Shown here: positions 27,856 to 37,539 of the stretch, one piece after another
Numbering within the stretch: the first letter of the stretch is position 1
Layout of the letters: each line of letters begins with the position of its first letter
Notes under the pieces: model-generated
Database searches by the model: none
Told to the model about the DNA's origin: nothing
What the model saw: only the letters and a program-made list of their open reading frames with translations
DNA from: Candidatus Dadabacteria bacterium
GTDB taxonomy: Bacteria > Bdellovibrionota_C > UBA2361 > J046
Assembly: GCA_003696425.1 (NCBI GenBank)
Contig: RFHI01000029.1
Coordinates: 1-39,033, forward strand
DNA length: 39,033 nucleotides
Reading direction: 5' to 3'
Translations under genes and position numbers: made by a program

Positions 27856-28221
27856 TAAACAATCAGATTAAGTGTTGTGCCACATTGTGTGCACATACTT
27901 CATCATAAAGATCTCCGCTCCCTTTATAATCGTCCTGCATAAGCCGATGACTGCCGGGTCAGATGAATTACAGACTTTATCAATACTGTAGATGGCCTGA
28001 TAACCTGATAAGCGGCCTTCCCTACGGTTATCATAATTTGATTATTAATTTCAGGGTGCTATGTACTGTTTAATACAACATATATGTGGCTATATAATTA
28101 ATTGAACTGATTGATCAAGATTGCACATGTTTCTAATAGCTTAACTGGACTTTATCTTTAAAGTATTTAAATATTAATACCAATTACGGACAAACAGGTC
28201 ACTTATTGGAGGATTAAAGTG

Positions 28222-29430
28222 ATGTTACAAAGAGCATTACTAATTTCAGGATTGATTTTTATCTCGTTTCAGTCTGCTTTTGCAAAGCCGCGCCCCCAAA
28301 TTTCCGGAGTCGGTAATGTACTCTTTGTAGTTGAGCGGGAGGATCAGTCACTGGCACTGGTTGATATGGATAAGATGTCTGTCACCGGACGAATTAAGCT
28401 CTCCGGTAATATGCACCATGCTACAATGGTATTTGACCCTGCACTTAAATACGGATATGTGGCTACCAGAAACGGGATCTTGACCCGCGTTAACCTTGAA
28501 ACCTTAAGCGAAGACGGTGAGCTAAAAACATCTGACAATTCTATCGGGCTGGCAATTTCGCAGGATGGGAAAACCATAGCAGTATCAGAATACCAGCCCG
28601 GCGGGATAACTTTTGTTGATACAGCCTCGTTTAAAGTGCGTCAGGTCATTCCTGCTGAGGTTAAAAAAGACGGCAAAACGTTCCGCTCACGTGTTACCGG
28701 GCTGGTTGACGGACCTGATAATACATTTGTAGCTGCACTGATGGATTCCGATCAGATCTGGATTCTGGGTAAAAAAGACCCGGCAGATCCTGCCTCAAAC
28801 TACGAGATTAAAAAGCGCATTAAAACTGCTGCCCCCTCCCCCTTTGATGCGCTGATTACTCCGGAGGGACGCTACTATATAACCGGACACCTTAACGCTG
28901 ATGTGGCCTCACTGGTTGATCTCTGGAATCCGGCTGATAAGGCCCGCCGGCTTGAGCTTGATCCACATAAGAAACCCGGGGAACTGCCGGTTAAAATGCC
29001 GCACATGGAGGCCTGGGCAGTTGCAGGCGATAAAATATACGTACCGCTTACCGGCAAGAAAAAACTTGCGCTGCTTAACAGCCGTGACTTTTCACACATT
29101 GGAAGTGTTAAGCTGATTGGAAATCCGGTTTACGCGGTAGTTCATCCTAATCACCGCGAGATCTGGGTAACGTTCTCCGGAGAAGGTGTTGACGGCAAGA
29201 TTCAGGTTATAAATACCACTGACAATTCTACCGATAAAATCATTAACGTAGGAAAACGTGTTTATCATCTCTCTTTTACTCCGCGCGGCAACCTTGCGTT
29301 TGCCTCTTCAAATCTTACCAACGAACTTGTTGTAATTAACTGCTTGAATCACAGTATTATAAAAAAGGTTGCACTGCATTCTCCATCCGGCATATTTGGA
29401 GTCTGGCGGGCCTTTGAAATTGGATTATAG
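28222..29430 (+). CDS. nirF: NirF-like cytochrome d1-domain protein (heme d1 biosynthesis)
   Basis: Signal peptide; d1-type beta-propeller sequence (VVEREDQSLALVDMDKMSVTGRIKLSGNMHHATMVFDPALKYGYVATRNGILTRVNLETL); no CXXCH, so not NirS/NirN. SD GGAGG upstream. Start may be GTG 28219 or ATG 28222. Confidence 0.85.
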   Translation: MLQRALLISGLIFISFQSAFAKPRPQISGVGNVLFVVEREDQSLALVDMDKMSVTGRIKLSGNMHHATMVFDPALKYGYVATRNGILTRVNLETLSEDGELKTSDNSIGLAISQDGKTIAVSEYQPGGITFVDTASFKVRQVIPAEVKKDGKTFRSRVTGLVDGPDNTFVAALMDSDQIWILGKKDPADPASNYEIKKRIKTAAPSPFDALITPEGRYYITGHLNADVASLVDLWNPADKARRLELDPHKKPGELPVKMPHMEAWAVAGDKIYVPLTGKKKLALLNSRDFSHIGSVKLIGNPVYAVVHPNHREIWVTFSGEGVDGKIQVINTTDNSTDKIINVGKRVYHLSFTPRGNLAFASSNLTNELVVINCLNHSIIKKVALHSPSGIFGVWRAFEIGL

Positions 29431-29436
29431 AAGGGC

Positions 29437-30012
29437 ATGACTGATAAACATCTGCTCCCGGTAGCACTGGATTTATCAAAAATCCGGGTCTTAATTATCG
29501 GCGGCGGAAGAGCTGCCACTGATAAACTTAAACGCCTGCTCAGGGAAACTACTGATATCGTAATTGTATCACCGGAACTTACCGATGAACTGCTTGGACT
29601 GTCAGGCAGGTATAAACTTCAGGTAAAAAAGCGTGCCTTTGAACTGGGCGACCTTAAAGGGGCTGGCCTAGTGGTTTTAACTGTAAGTGAGAGCGGGCTT
29701 AACCAAAGGATATCAGAGCTGGTGTTAAAAAAGGGACTGCTCTTAAACAACGCTGCTTTTCCTGAGCGCGGCAATATTAACTTCTGTGCCTACACTAAAA
29801 AAGACGGTATCACGCTTGCTGTTTCAACTTCCGGCCAGGCTCCTGCTGTGGCAGCCCGGATACGCGACTACTTTGCAGAGCTGCTACCGGATAATACCGA
29901 AGAATTAATCCATAAGATAAAAGAGCTGCGCACTACGATTCCGGCTGGAAAAGATCGTGAAAAGCTTTTGCGGGAACTAAGTGAAGAAATTACTACAAAC
30001 TTAAGGGACTAA
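29437..30012 (+). CDS. Precorrin-2 dehydrogenase / sirohydrochlorin ferrochelatase-like (Met8/CysG-N)
   Basis: LPVALDLSKIRVLIIGGGRAATDKLKRLL, LLNNAAFPERGNINFCAYTKKDGITLAVSTSGQAPAVAARIRD. Confidence 0.88.
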   Translation: MTDKHLLPVALDLSKIRVLIIGGGRAATDKLKRLLRETTDIVIVSPELTDELLGLSGRYKLQVKKRAFELGDLKGAGLVVLTVSESGLNQRISELVLKKGLLLNNAAFPERGNINFCAYTKKDGITLAVSTSGQAPAVAARIRDYFAELLPDNTEELIHKIKELRTTIPAGKDREKLLRELSEEITTNLRD

Positions 30013-30018
30013 AATTTA

Positions 30019-31245
30019 ATGCTTCAGGTAAGTGACCTTCTTAAGACAGCCATAGACATCAGCACCGGTGAGAACAGTGAAGCATTGGAGGAGACAGTTA
30101 GTAACGCTGCTGCCACCCGCTTTCGAAACGATCTTCCACCGGTAGTTGTCTGGAACGTCAACCACACCTGCAACATGACCTGTCCGCACTGCTATGCGTC
30201 AGCAAAGCTAAAGCCGGCTTATGACGGGGTAAGTACAGAAGAGGCGCTCAAGATCATCGACAAGCTGAACCGCGCCGGCATTCAGATAATAATCTTTTCC
30301 GGCGGCGAGCCGCTTATGCGCGAGGATCTCTTTGAATTAATAACAGCTGCCCGCGGCTACGGCATATCCTGCCATCTCTCAAGTAATGGAACATTAATAA
30401 CTGACGATACTGCCGGTAAGTTAAAAGAGCTTGGGATAACTTATGTAGGAGTAAGTATCGACGGACTTCCTGAATTTAACGATACTTACCGTGGTCTTAA
30501 AGACGGCTACAAGCTCGCCTGGCGCGGAATAAGGGCGGCTAAAGAAGCGGGCCTGCAGACCGGAGTCAGAATTACAGTTACTTCCAAAAATGCCGATCAG
30601 GTTCTTCCGCTGCTTGACATTGTTAGCTCTGAAGGCGTACCGCGCTTTTATGTCTCTCATCTGGTCTATGGCGGGCGCGGGCGCTCTTATGCCAAAAACG
30701 ATCTGGATCACCGGGCCGCCCGCCAGTCTATGACGGCTCTCTTTAATAAGGCGCTTGAACTGATAGAAGCTGGAAACGGCCCATCAATTGTAACTGGAGG
30801 GAATGATGCCGACGGGGTGTTTCTCTATCTCTTTACCAAAAAGCGGCTGGGAGACAAGGCGGCTTCAGCAATATTTGAACTGCTAAAAAAACGGGGCGGC
30901 AATTCAGCCGGTGAGAAGATAATAAATATAGATCATAAAGCCAACGTACATCCTGACCAGTTCTGGCAGGTTTCAAACTGCGGAAATATTCTTGAAGAAG
31001 AGCTTGAAGAGATCAGATCAAAGGGGCTTATGCTTGAACTCCGGCAGCGCGAGAAGCTGCTTAAAGGAAAATGCGGAAGCTGCATCTATAAAGCCCTATG
31101 CCGCGGTTCGCACCGCGAAAGAGCGCTGGCAGCCTATGGCGATGTCTGGCGCGAAGACCCGGCCTGTTATCTAAATAGTGAAGAAACCCTGGGCCTGGCA
31201 GATGAAGAATCACAAGTATCTGCTTTAAGTGGTGCAGCGCGTTAA
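30019..31245 (+). CDS. nirJ: Radical SAM heme d1 biosynthesis protein NirJ
   Basis: CNMTCPHCYA, FSGGEPL, SHLVYGGRG, GGNDADGVF, C-terminal CGSCIYKALCRGSHRERALAAYGD SPASM-like cluster. Confidence 0.9.
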   Translation: MLQVSDLLKTAIDISTGENSEALEETVSNAAATRFRNDLPPVVVWNVNHTCNMTCPHCYASAKLKPAYDGVSTEEALKIIDKLNRAGIQIIIFSGGEPLMREDLFELITAARGYGISCHLSSNGTLITDDTAGKLKELGITYVGVSIDGLPEFNDTYRGLKDGYKLAWRGIRAAKEAGLQTGVRITVTSKNADQVLPLLDIVSSEGVPRFYVSHLVYGGRGRSYAKNDLDHRAARQSMTALFNKALELIEAGNGPSIVTGGNDADGVFLYLFTKKRLGDKAASAIFELLKKRGGNSAGEKIINIDHKANVHPDQFWQVSNCGNILEEELEEIRSKGLMLELRQREKLLKGKCGSCIYKALCRGSHRERALAAYGDVWREDPACYLNSEETLGLADEESQVSALSGAAR

Positions 31246-32504
31246 TGGTAATGCTGGCGGAAACAAAATCTGGTTCTGAGGATGCTCTTGAGATAATAAG
31301 AGAAGCGCTGAATATAAGCGCGAGCGGAATTAAAAGCAGCCGAGACTTAAGTGAAAAGCTGGTTTCGCAGGTTATTGAAGCGCTTTCTGGCGGTAAAATT
31401 CCCGAATTTGAGTCTGCTGCACTGCTTACGGCACTTTATCTGAAAAAGCCTTCTAGGGGTGAGCGCACGATCTTCGAATTTTTTTCTTTAAATCCCGATG
31501 ATCCGGTAGCACTGGCTGAATTTTTGCTTGAAAACGAGCCACTTCAGTTTAAAGATTCTCTGATTAAACTGTTAGGAGCAGGACATATTACTGCAGATGA
31601 AGCGTATCAGGCTGGCTCTTACCTCTTATCGGGCTCTTGCGGCCTGCGCGCGGCCGCAGCTTTTCCGATTGCTCTTCGAATGCGCCATGAAAACCGGGAT
31701 GAGCTAGTCGGCCTTTACCGCGCCATGCATGAAACTCTGCTAAGGGTTAATATTAAGGAGTGCCCTACTCCACTTATCCAGCTGGCTGAACCCTTTGACG
31801 GCACAAACCACTCCCCTTTTATTACTCCCTATCTTGCGAACAAATTCATAGAGCAGGGATTTAACACCATCATGGTAAGCAGCCCCTCTCCCGGCCCAAA
31901 AGAGGCAATAAATCTTAACAGGCTGCTTACAGAGCTTGGCGCGAGCTTTTCTGATATTAACTCTCCCACGCCAGATCAGAGCTTCGGCTATCTCTTCAAA
32001 CTTGAGACACTCTCGCCCAGACTGGCCGACTGGGTGTTGCTTAGAAAAAGGCTGGTTAAGCGGACATTTTTTGCTGCAGTTGAAAAGTTTCTCTCACCGG
32101 CGAAAAATCGCATTCTTATTACTTCTGTATTTCATGTTCCTTACGGTGAAAAACTGGTTGAGCTGGCTGAAGCAATCGCGCTACCTGCAATAATTGTGTC
32201 AGTCGGCGGTCTGGAAGGGTCTCTTACTCTTGCTGGCAATAAAAATTCGAGGCTTTTAGCCGGCGTAAGAACTCAAGTCGGATCCTACAAACGCTTTGAA
32301 CTGAGCGTTTCTGCTGCTGCAGATAAACCTTTGGAACCATTAAAACTACAGGGCAGAAACATTTTACAGCAGAATAGAGATATTATAGGCTCACTTTTAT
32401 CGGAAGGCGGCAGCGCTCCGTTATGGATAGAAAAGGCCTGTGCTTACAGTCTTAAAGCATATGAAGAGGGAATTAACAGAGTTATGGAAGTAATTGGAAA
32501 GTAG
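31245..32504 (+). CDS. TrpD2/YbiB-like (anthranilate phosphoribosyltransferase family-like) protein within the d1 operon
   Basis: Helical TrpD N-domain-like GGKIPEFESAALLTALYLKKPSRGERTIFEFF, a second related segment PIALRMRHENRDELVGLYRAM, and core LAEPFDGTNHSPFITPYLANKFIEQGFNTIMVS...KRLVKRTFFAAVEKFLSP...VGGLEGSLTL. ATG overlaps the nirJ TAA. Confidence 0.7.
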   Translation: MVMLAETKSGSEDALEIIREALNISASGIKSSRDLSEKLVSQVIEALSGGKIPEFESAALLTALYLKKPSRGERTIFEFFSLNPDDPVALAEFLLENEPLQFKDSLIKLLGAGHITADEAYQAGSYLLSGSCGLRAAAAFPIALRMRHENRDELVGLYRAMHETLLRVNIKECPTPLIQLAEPFDGTNHSPFITPYLANKFIEQGFNTIMVSSPSPGPKEAINLNRLLTELGASFSDINSPTPDQSFGYLFKLETLSPRLADWVLLRKRLVKRTFFAAVEKFLSPAKNRILITSVFHVPYGEKLVELAEAIALPAIIVSVGGLEGSLTLAGNKNSRLLAGVRTQVGSYKRFELSVSAAADKPLEPLKLQGRNILQQNRDIIGSLLSEGGSAPLWIEKACAYSLKAYEEGINRVMEVIGK

Positions 32505-32505
32505 C

Positions 32506-33549
32506 ATGAATCCAGAGAAAGAAAACGAACTTGCAAAACTGATTCAAAAGGGCGTGCCGCTTGTTGAGAGGCCCTATCGGGCTATCGCTGCCAAAATGGA
32601 TCTTAGCGAACTGGAAGTTATTGAGCAGATAAAAGTGTGGCGGAAGGCCGGCTATCTGCGCGAGATATCCGCTGTAATGGAGGGCAGTGTTCTGGGATAT
32701 GATTCTGCGCTGGTATGCGGCAGCGTTCCTGCGGAGCGTCTGAATGAGGTTGCCAGGATAATTTCAGCACACCCGACTGTAACGCATAATTACGAAAGGG
32801 TTCACCATTATAACTTATGGTTTACTATCGCTGTGCCGAAAAGTGTTGGTCTTGAGAAGCATGTGCGTGCGCTTGAAGTTGTAACTGGCATAAGCCCTTT
32901 TCATATATTGCGGAGGACTCATACTTTTAAGATTGGTGTTGTTTTTGACATTAAAAATAAAACTAATGAAACAGAGCGGGTAAAACTTAAATCTCCAGGG
33001 AGTGGCAGAATATTCAACCCTGGCGAGATTCGAATTATCCGCGCGCTGCAGCGCGATCTTCCTGCGGTAAGTGAACCCTTTAAGGTGCTGGCTGACGAGC
33101 TTGGAATAGCCTCTGAAAAGCTTCTTGAGTTTGCCAATAGAGAGCGTGGCAAAGCGCTCAGGCGCTACGTAGGCACTTTCCGGCACAGAAAGTTGGGGGT
33201 TACTGCAAATGGTATGACCGTATGGAATGTGCCGGAGAACCAGCTTGAAGAAAAAGGGTTTATGCTGGCCGGCTTTTCAGGAGTAAGTCACTGTTATGCC
33301 AGAAACACTGCCCCGGGCTTTCCTTATAGTCTTTATGCAATGCTGCACGGGCCGGACAGTCAGTATCTTCGTAGAACTGCTGATGAAATCTCACAAAAGC
33401 TTGGCTGCAGTGATTATCTTATTCTGGAATCACCGACTGAATTTAAAAAATGCAGATTAAGATACTTTCTACCGGAGCTTGACGACTGGTGGAGAGCGCA
33501 CAGTGGGTTTGTTGAGGAGTCGGCTGGCGGTGTAGCGCCTGGAATTTAA
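32506..33549 (+). CDS. nirDL: Fused siroheme decarboxylase (NirDL / AhbAB-type, Lrp/AsnC-like)
   Basis: Two AsnC-like halves: HNYERVHHYNLWFTIAVP (first) and SHCYARNTAPGFPYSLYAMLHG (second), typical of NirD/L/G/H. Start 2 nt after the upstream stop. Confidence 0.88.
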   Translation: MNPEKENELAKLIQKGVPLVERPYRAIAAKMDLSELEVIEQIKVWRKAGYLREISAVMEGSVLGYDSALVCGSVPAERLNEVARIISAHPTVTHNYERVHHYNLWFTIAVPKSVGLEKHVRALEVVTGISPFHILRRTHTFKIGVVFDIKNKTNETERVKLKSPGSGRIFNPGEIRIIRALQRDLPAVSEPFKVLADELGIASEKLLEFANRERGKALRRYVGTFRHRKLGVTANGMTVWNVPENQLEEKGFMLAGFSGVSHCYARNTAPGFPYSLYAMLHGPDSQYLRRTADEISQKLGCSDYLILESPTEFKKCRLRYFLPELDDWWRAHSGFVEESAGGVAPGI

Positions 33550-33559
33550 CAGGATTTTT

Positions 33560-34699
33560 ATGAACAACCAACCAGGCAAAGTATATCTTATTGGCGCTGG
33601 TCCCGGAGCAGACGATCTTATTACTCTGCGCGGCAAAAGGGCCCTGCAGGAGAGTGACGTTGTACTTTATGATCGTCTGAGCAGCAGGGGTCTTTTAAAG
33701 TACTGCAAACCATCGTGTGAATTTATAAACGTCGGGAAAGAAGATGGCCGCCACCCGGTGCCGCAGGAAGAGATAAACCGCCTGATAATCACAAATGCTG
33801 CTGCCGGTAAAGTTGTAAGCAGGCTTAAGGGAGGCGATGCGCTTGTTTTTGCAAGAGGCGGCGAAGAATTTGAAACGGTGATAAGAGAAGGTCTTGACTG
33901 TGAAATTGTCCCTGGTGTTACAGCAGCATTTGGCGCTGCGGCTTCTCTTGCGATTCCGCTTACTCACCGCGACTATGCGTCCGGGGTATTGTTTCTTACC
34001 GGCCACAAGAAAAAGGATGGTGACTACAGCGAGTACCGCAATCTCGATTTGGCGCGCTTTACGCATGTAATTTACATGGGAATACTGAATATTAATGCGC
34101 TTGTATCTGAAATAGTTTCATCAAATCCGGAGCATGGCGGAGTTCCGGCGGCAGTAATTGAGCGTGCCTCTACAGAGGCCGAGCGCGTTGTAACAGCGGA
34201 ACTTTCAAAGCTTCCGGCGGTGGTAGAGCGCGATGGGATTAAGCCGCCTGCCCTGATTATAATTGGGCGGGTAGTTGAGTTTTATGACCGTTTAAAAGGT
34301 ATTCGTAAAAGAAGTTCTGCCGGCTCTTCTGGTGCCGGGTCTTCAGAATTAATTATAGTAGCACACGGAAGCCGTCGGGTTCAGTCGAACCAGGAGGTAG
34401 AGAACTTAACCGTTGAAATTGCCGGGGAGATTGGTTCGACCTATGCGCATGTCTCCTGTGCTTTTCTTGAGATGGCCAGCCCTTCGATTCCGGAAGCCAT
34501 TGACAGGGCTGCAGGTCGCAGAGCAGAGAGGATTGTAATTCTGCCTCATTTTCTGGCAGCCGGAACGCATGTGACTAAAGATATTCCGGCGATTATAGAA
34601 GAGAAGAAGAAGCAGTATCCTGATATTCACTTTGAGATTCGCCCGCACAGCGGCCAGTCGCCGCTTCTTAAGCGGGCAATTATTGAGCTCTCGGAGTAG
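33560..34699 (+). CDS. Uroporphyrinogen-III C-methyltransferase (CobA/NirE) fused to CbiX/SirB-like chelatase domain
   Basis: SUMT: VYLIGAGPGADDLITLRGKRALQESDVVLYDRL, RLKGGDALVFARGGEE, EIVPGVTAAFGAAA. C-terminal CbiX: LIIVAHGSRRVQSNQEV...VILPHFLAAGTHVTKDIP. Confidence 0.9.
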   Translation: MNNQPGKVYLIGAGPGADDLITLRGKRALQESDVVLYDRLSSRGLLKYCKPSCEFINVGKEDGRHPVPQEEINRLIITNAAAGKVVSRLKGGDALVFARGGEEFETVIREGLDCEIVPGVTAAFGAAASLAIPLTHRDYASGVLFLTGHKKKDGDYSEYRNLDLARFTHVIYMGILNINALVSEIVSSNPEHGGVPAAVIERASTEAERVVTAELSKLPAVVERDGIKPPALIIIGRVVEFYDRLKGIRKRSSAGSSGAGSSELIIVAHGSRRVQSNQEVENLTVEIAGEIGSTYAHVSCAFLEMASPSIPEAIDRAAGRRAERIVILPHFLAAGTHVTKDIPAIIEEKKKQYPDIHFEIRPHSGQSPLLKRAIIELSE

Positions 34700-34737
34700 C
34701 AGCATAAAGCTGCTACTCATAAGATTATAAGCTTAAC

Positions 34738-35604
34738 TTACTTTGTCCCTGCCACGATTATAAGCTCACACGGACCGCGAAAGGCACCGTCACTTTCAAA
34801 CTGCTTTAAGTCTGTTTCAATCTCGTCCCAGACCTCCTGCTGTTCTCTTTCGGAGAGTCCCGAAAGCATCTGGTGCAGTGCCCCAAACGATTCTTTTTCA
34901 AAGCGCAGGCATTCTTTGGCGGACGAAAGCATTACCGGAGCGTCAACAGTTTCAGAAATTACATCCTTAAAGCCGGCCTGCTTAAAAGCATCAACAAGCA
35001 CTCCTTCTGCTCCCAGACTGAAAGGCCCGGGCTGCCCGGGAAGCGGAGCTGGCAGATTAGCTTTGCGGCGTATAATTGATACCGGATTTGAAAAGAACTG
35101 GTTGCGGTCGGCTGTGGAATATACCATTGCCGCTGCCCTACCACCCTCTTTAAGTACATGGCGCATGCCTTTTAAGGCTTTCTGCTGATCGGGAAAATAA
35201 ATCATCCCCACTCTAGATATGACGGCGTCAAATGAGTTTTGCGGCAGTGTATCCAGATTTTCACCATCAAGTACTTTCGTCTCAACATTTTTAAGGCCAG
35301 CCTCGGCAGCAGCCATGGCAGCAAATTCTAATATCCCCTGGGATAAATCCGTGGCCAGCACGTAGCCAGTTTCTCCAACACGCCTTGCTGCTGTGATAGT
35401 CTGTTCACCGGCACCACAGGCTACGTCCAGAACTCTGCAGCCCGGCTTAATTGCTGCCATATCAAACATAAGTTCGGTTGCCGGTCCGAGCCATTCAGCC
35501 AGAAGCGGCCCCCAGCGGTGCCATGCTTCAGCAGCAACGTCCCACTGTGCTTCGGTGGTTTTTTTATACTTTTCCGGATCAAAAACAGGTTGAGTGGAAC
35601 TCAT
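34738..35604 (-). CDS. Class I SAM-dependent methyltransferase
   Basis: VLDVACGAGEQTITAARRVG motif I, YVLATDLSQGIL, ISRVGMIYFPDQQKALKGMRHVLKEGG. Confidence 0.85.
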   Translation of the reverse strand: MSSTQPVFDPEKYKKTTEAQWDVAAEAWHRWGPLLAEWLGPATELMFDMAAIKPGCRVLDVACGAGEQTITAARRVGETGYVLATDLSQGILEFAAMAAAEAGLKNVETKVLDGENLDTLPQNSFDAVISRVGMIYFPDQQKALKGMRHVLKEGGRAAAMVYSTADRNQFFSNPVSIIRRKANLPAPLPGQPGPFSLGAEGVLVDAFKQAGFKDVISETVDAPVMLSSAKECLRFEKESFGALHQMLSGLSEREQQEVWDEIETDLKQFESDGAFRGPCELIIVAGTK

Positions 35605-35912
35605 GATAATATCTCCGTTAAACAGGAATTAAATGCCTGAGTTGGCGTAGCAGACAGCAGGCATCTGACTATCACGTATTAGCAGGCAAAGTTCAACAAT
35701 TTTTTATTCAAGCGTTGATTTTATGTGTTTTTTTATTAAATTATAAACTGGGCAGTTGCTATAGCGTTGTTAATTACTTGTGTTTGTTCGCTTTAACTTT
35801 TACGTCTTTTGTGCATTCTTTTTTACATGTTGTCAGCAGAAAGCTGCATCTACGGTGTTTATGCGTGCCGGCATACAAGGGTTAGTTACGGAAAAATTGA
35901 TCAGGTAAATAT

Positions 35913-36197
35913 ATGGCGAATTCAAAACCGTGTGTCCTTATAAAATACTGTACCCGCTGCCGCTGGCTTTTAAGAGCCGGGTGGCTTGCGCAGGAGTTAC
36001 TTGCCACGTTTGAGACCGAGCTTGGCGAAGTTGCCCTCTCTCCCGGTGACTCCGGGCAGTTTGATGTATTTGTCGGTGACAAGCTGATCTGGTCCCGCAA
36101 AGAAGCCGGCCGCTTTCCTGAGGCCAAGGAAGTAAAGCAACTTGTCCGTGATATTATCGCCCCCAATCGCAATCTCGGCCACTCTGATCGGCCCTGA
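35913..36197 (+). CDS. SelT/SelW/SelH (Rdx) family protein, Cys form
   Basis: IKYCTRCRWLLRAGWLAQELLATF...GQFDVFVGDKLIWSRKEAGRFPEAKEVKQLVRD. Confidence 0.85.
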   Translation: MANSKPCVLIKYCTRCRWLLRAGWLAQELLATFETELGEVALSPGDSGQFDVFVGDKLIWSRKEAGRFPEAKEVKQLVRDIIAPNRNLGHSDRP

Positions 36198-36224
36198 AGT
36201 ATACTCCCTTTAGAGTGTCCTCGT

Positions 36225-36266
36225 CTTCCTTTGAAGTATCCTTCCTTTGAAGTATCAGACACCCCG
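36225..36266. repeat. Left end: two tandem copies of CTTCCTTTGAAGTATC (36225-36240, 36241-36256) leading into 18-bp inverted repeat GAAGTATCAGACACCCCG (36249-36266)
   Basis: Read directly; reverse complement of the 18-mer found at 37540-37557. Confidence 0.9.
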
Positions 36267-36475
36267 AGTGGTTAGTGACACTCGCTCTCCCCGAATTCTC
36301 AGTGACCCCGGGTAGGTTTACATCGATTTGGGCTTTAGGGGCACAGGTTTTGTAAAAATGGCGTGGGGGAGCTGGCGTGAATTGAACAATTTAATAGTAA
36401 TTTTGGTCTTCAGTTAGATTTCTCCAGCGCGGCCAAAATTTCTGCTTAAAATATTCCAATTTTTGCACTCAATAA

Positions 36476-37429
36476 TTAAAACGGCGGTGCCGGCGGACTC
36501 CCTGAAGGTGGCTTAAGATGCGGTTTATATGTGCCCGGTGGAAACTCAACATCATGCTCTCCGGCTCTGTAACGCTCAGAAGCCTCCTTGTACCAGAAAT
36601 AAATGGAAAAATACCACTCATAGCCCCGTCTGCGCCTATCAGGACAAAAACACAAAAACCTCGGACGCTTACTGTTTCTTTTGCTCCTGACGGGATTCTT
36701 AGCCGGTGTTCCAGGGACAGTCTCTCTTAAAAGCTCCTTACCAAGCGCTCTGGTCTTACCCTGTTGCTTCCGCTCCTCTATAAAGATTAGCCTGTACTCT
36801 TCAAGCTTCCGGTACATCATCCTGGCATAGTCTTCCTGGCTCATGTCTTCATAGCCGGGAAGACGCGTATATTCTAACTCAACAGTATCAGTATAGTCTC
36901 TTATATGAACTTTTTTATTCCAGCGCCTGGCTTCATTAAAAGCTTCCCAGCGAACAACCTTGAATTTTCTCTTAATTCCCCAGACTGCATCATGAAAACA
37001 GTTATACCCAGGATAATCTGAGATCTTATCCACAAGCCCGTGGCGCACAGGTTGAAGCACTACATAGAAAAAATACCATTCAAGCGTCTTTTCTTCATCG
37101 ACAAACTCATTCGAGTAACGCCTAGCCCAGAGACTCCCACCGGGGTAAGTCGGCACATGCCGCTTAACCAGCTTGGTAATATAACCATTTAAATCACGCA
37201 TAAAATCCGCACGGTTACACCCGGGAAAATCTGCCAGACTATGCTTATGGGAGCTCTGCAGGCCAAAAGCATAAATCTTCGCCTTATAACGCTCAACACA
37301 CTGCGCAAGGCGACCCAAAATGGCTTCTTCAAGCTTTTTGTTATTAATAAACCATAATTCCGAATTACGGGTGCGGGACGTAATGTGATTGATATAATCC
37401 GGACACTCGATTCTAGGATGGTAACCCAT
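36476..37429 (-). CDS. REP-associated tyrosine transposase (RAYT)/IS200-like Y1 transposase
   Basis: MGYHPRIECPDYINHITSRTRNSELWF, FGLQSSHKHSLADF (HUH-position HKH), FMRDLNGYITKLVKRHVPTYPGGSLWARRYSNEFV. Confidence 0.8.
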   Translation of the reverse strand: MGYHPRIECPDYINHITSRTRNSELWFINNKKLEEAILGRLAQCVERYKAKIYAFGLQSSHKHSLADFPGCNRADFMRDLNGYITKLVKRHVPTYPGGSLWARRYSNEFVDEEKTLEWYFFYVVLQPVRHGLVDKISDYPGYNCFHDAVWGIKRKFKVVRWEAFNEARRWNKKVHIRDYTDTVELEYTRLPGYEDMSQEDYARMMYRKLEEYRLIFIEERKQQGKTRALGKELLRETVPGTPAKNPVRSKRNSKRPRFLCFCPDRRRRGYEWYFSIYFWYKEASERYRAGEHDVEFPPGTYKPHLKPPSGSPPAPPF

Positions 37430-37539
37430 AATTTCCGCCTTTATGGAAACTTATTCTTTTTAAGGTTTCGCCATCTGAGCTTCAGAGTTTCCTAAAAGAG
37501 AAGAATTTACTCGCCTACTTTAACTGAGTTAAAACTACA

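Noticed and set aside
28090-28140. Possible FNR/DNR box (TTGATCAAGATTGC) upstream of nirF
   Set aside because: Only one half-site fits TTGATN4ATCAA; too weak to call.
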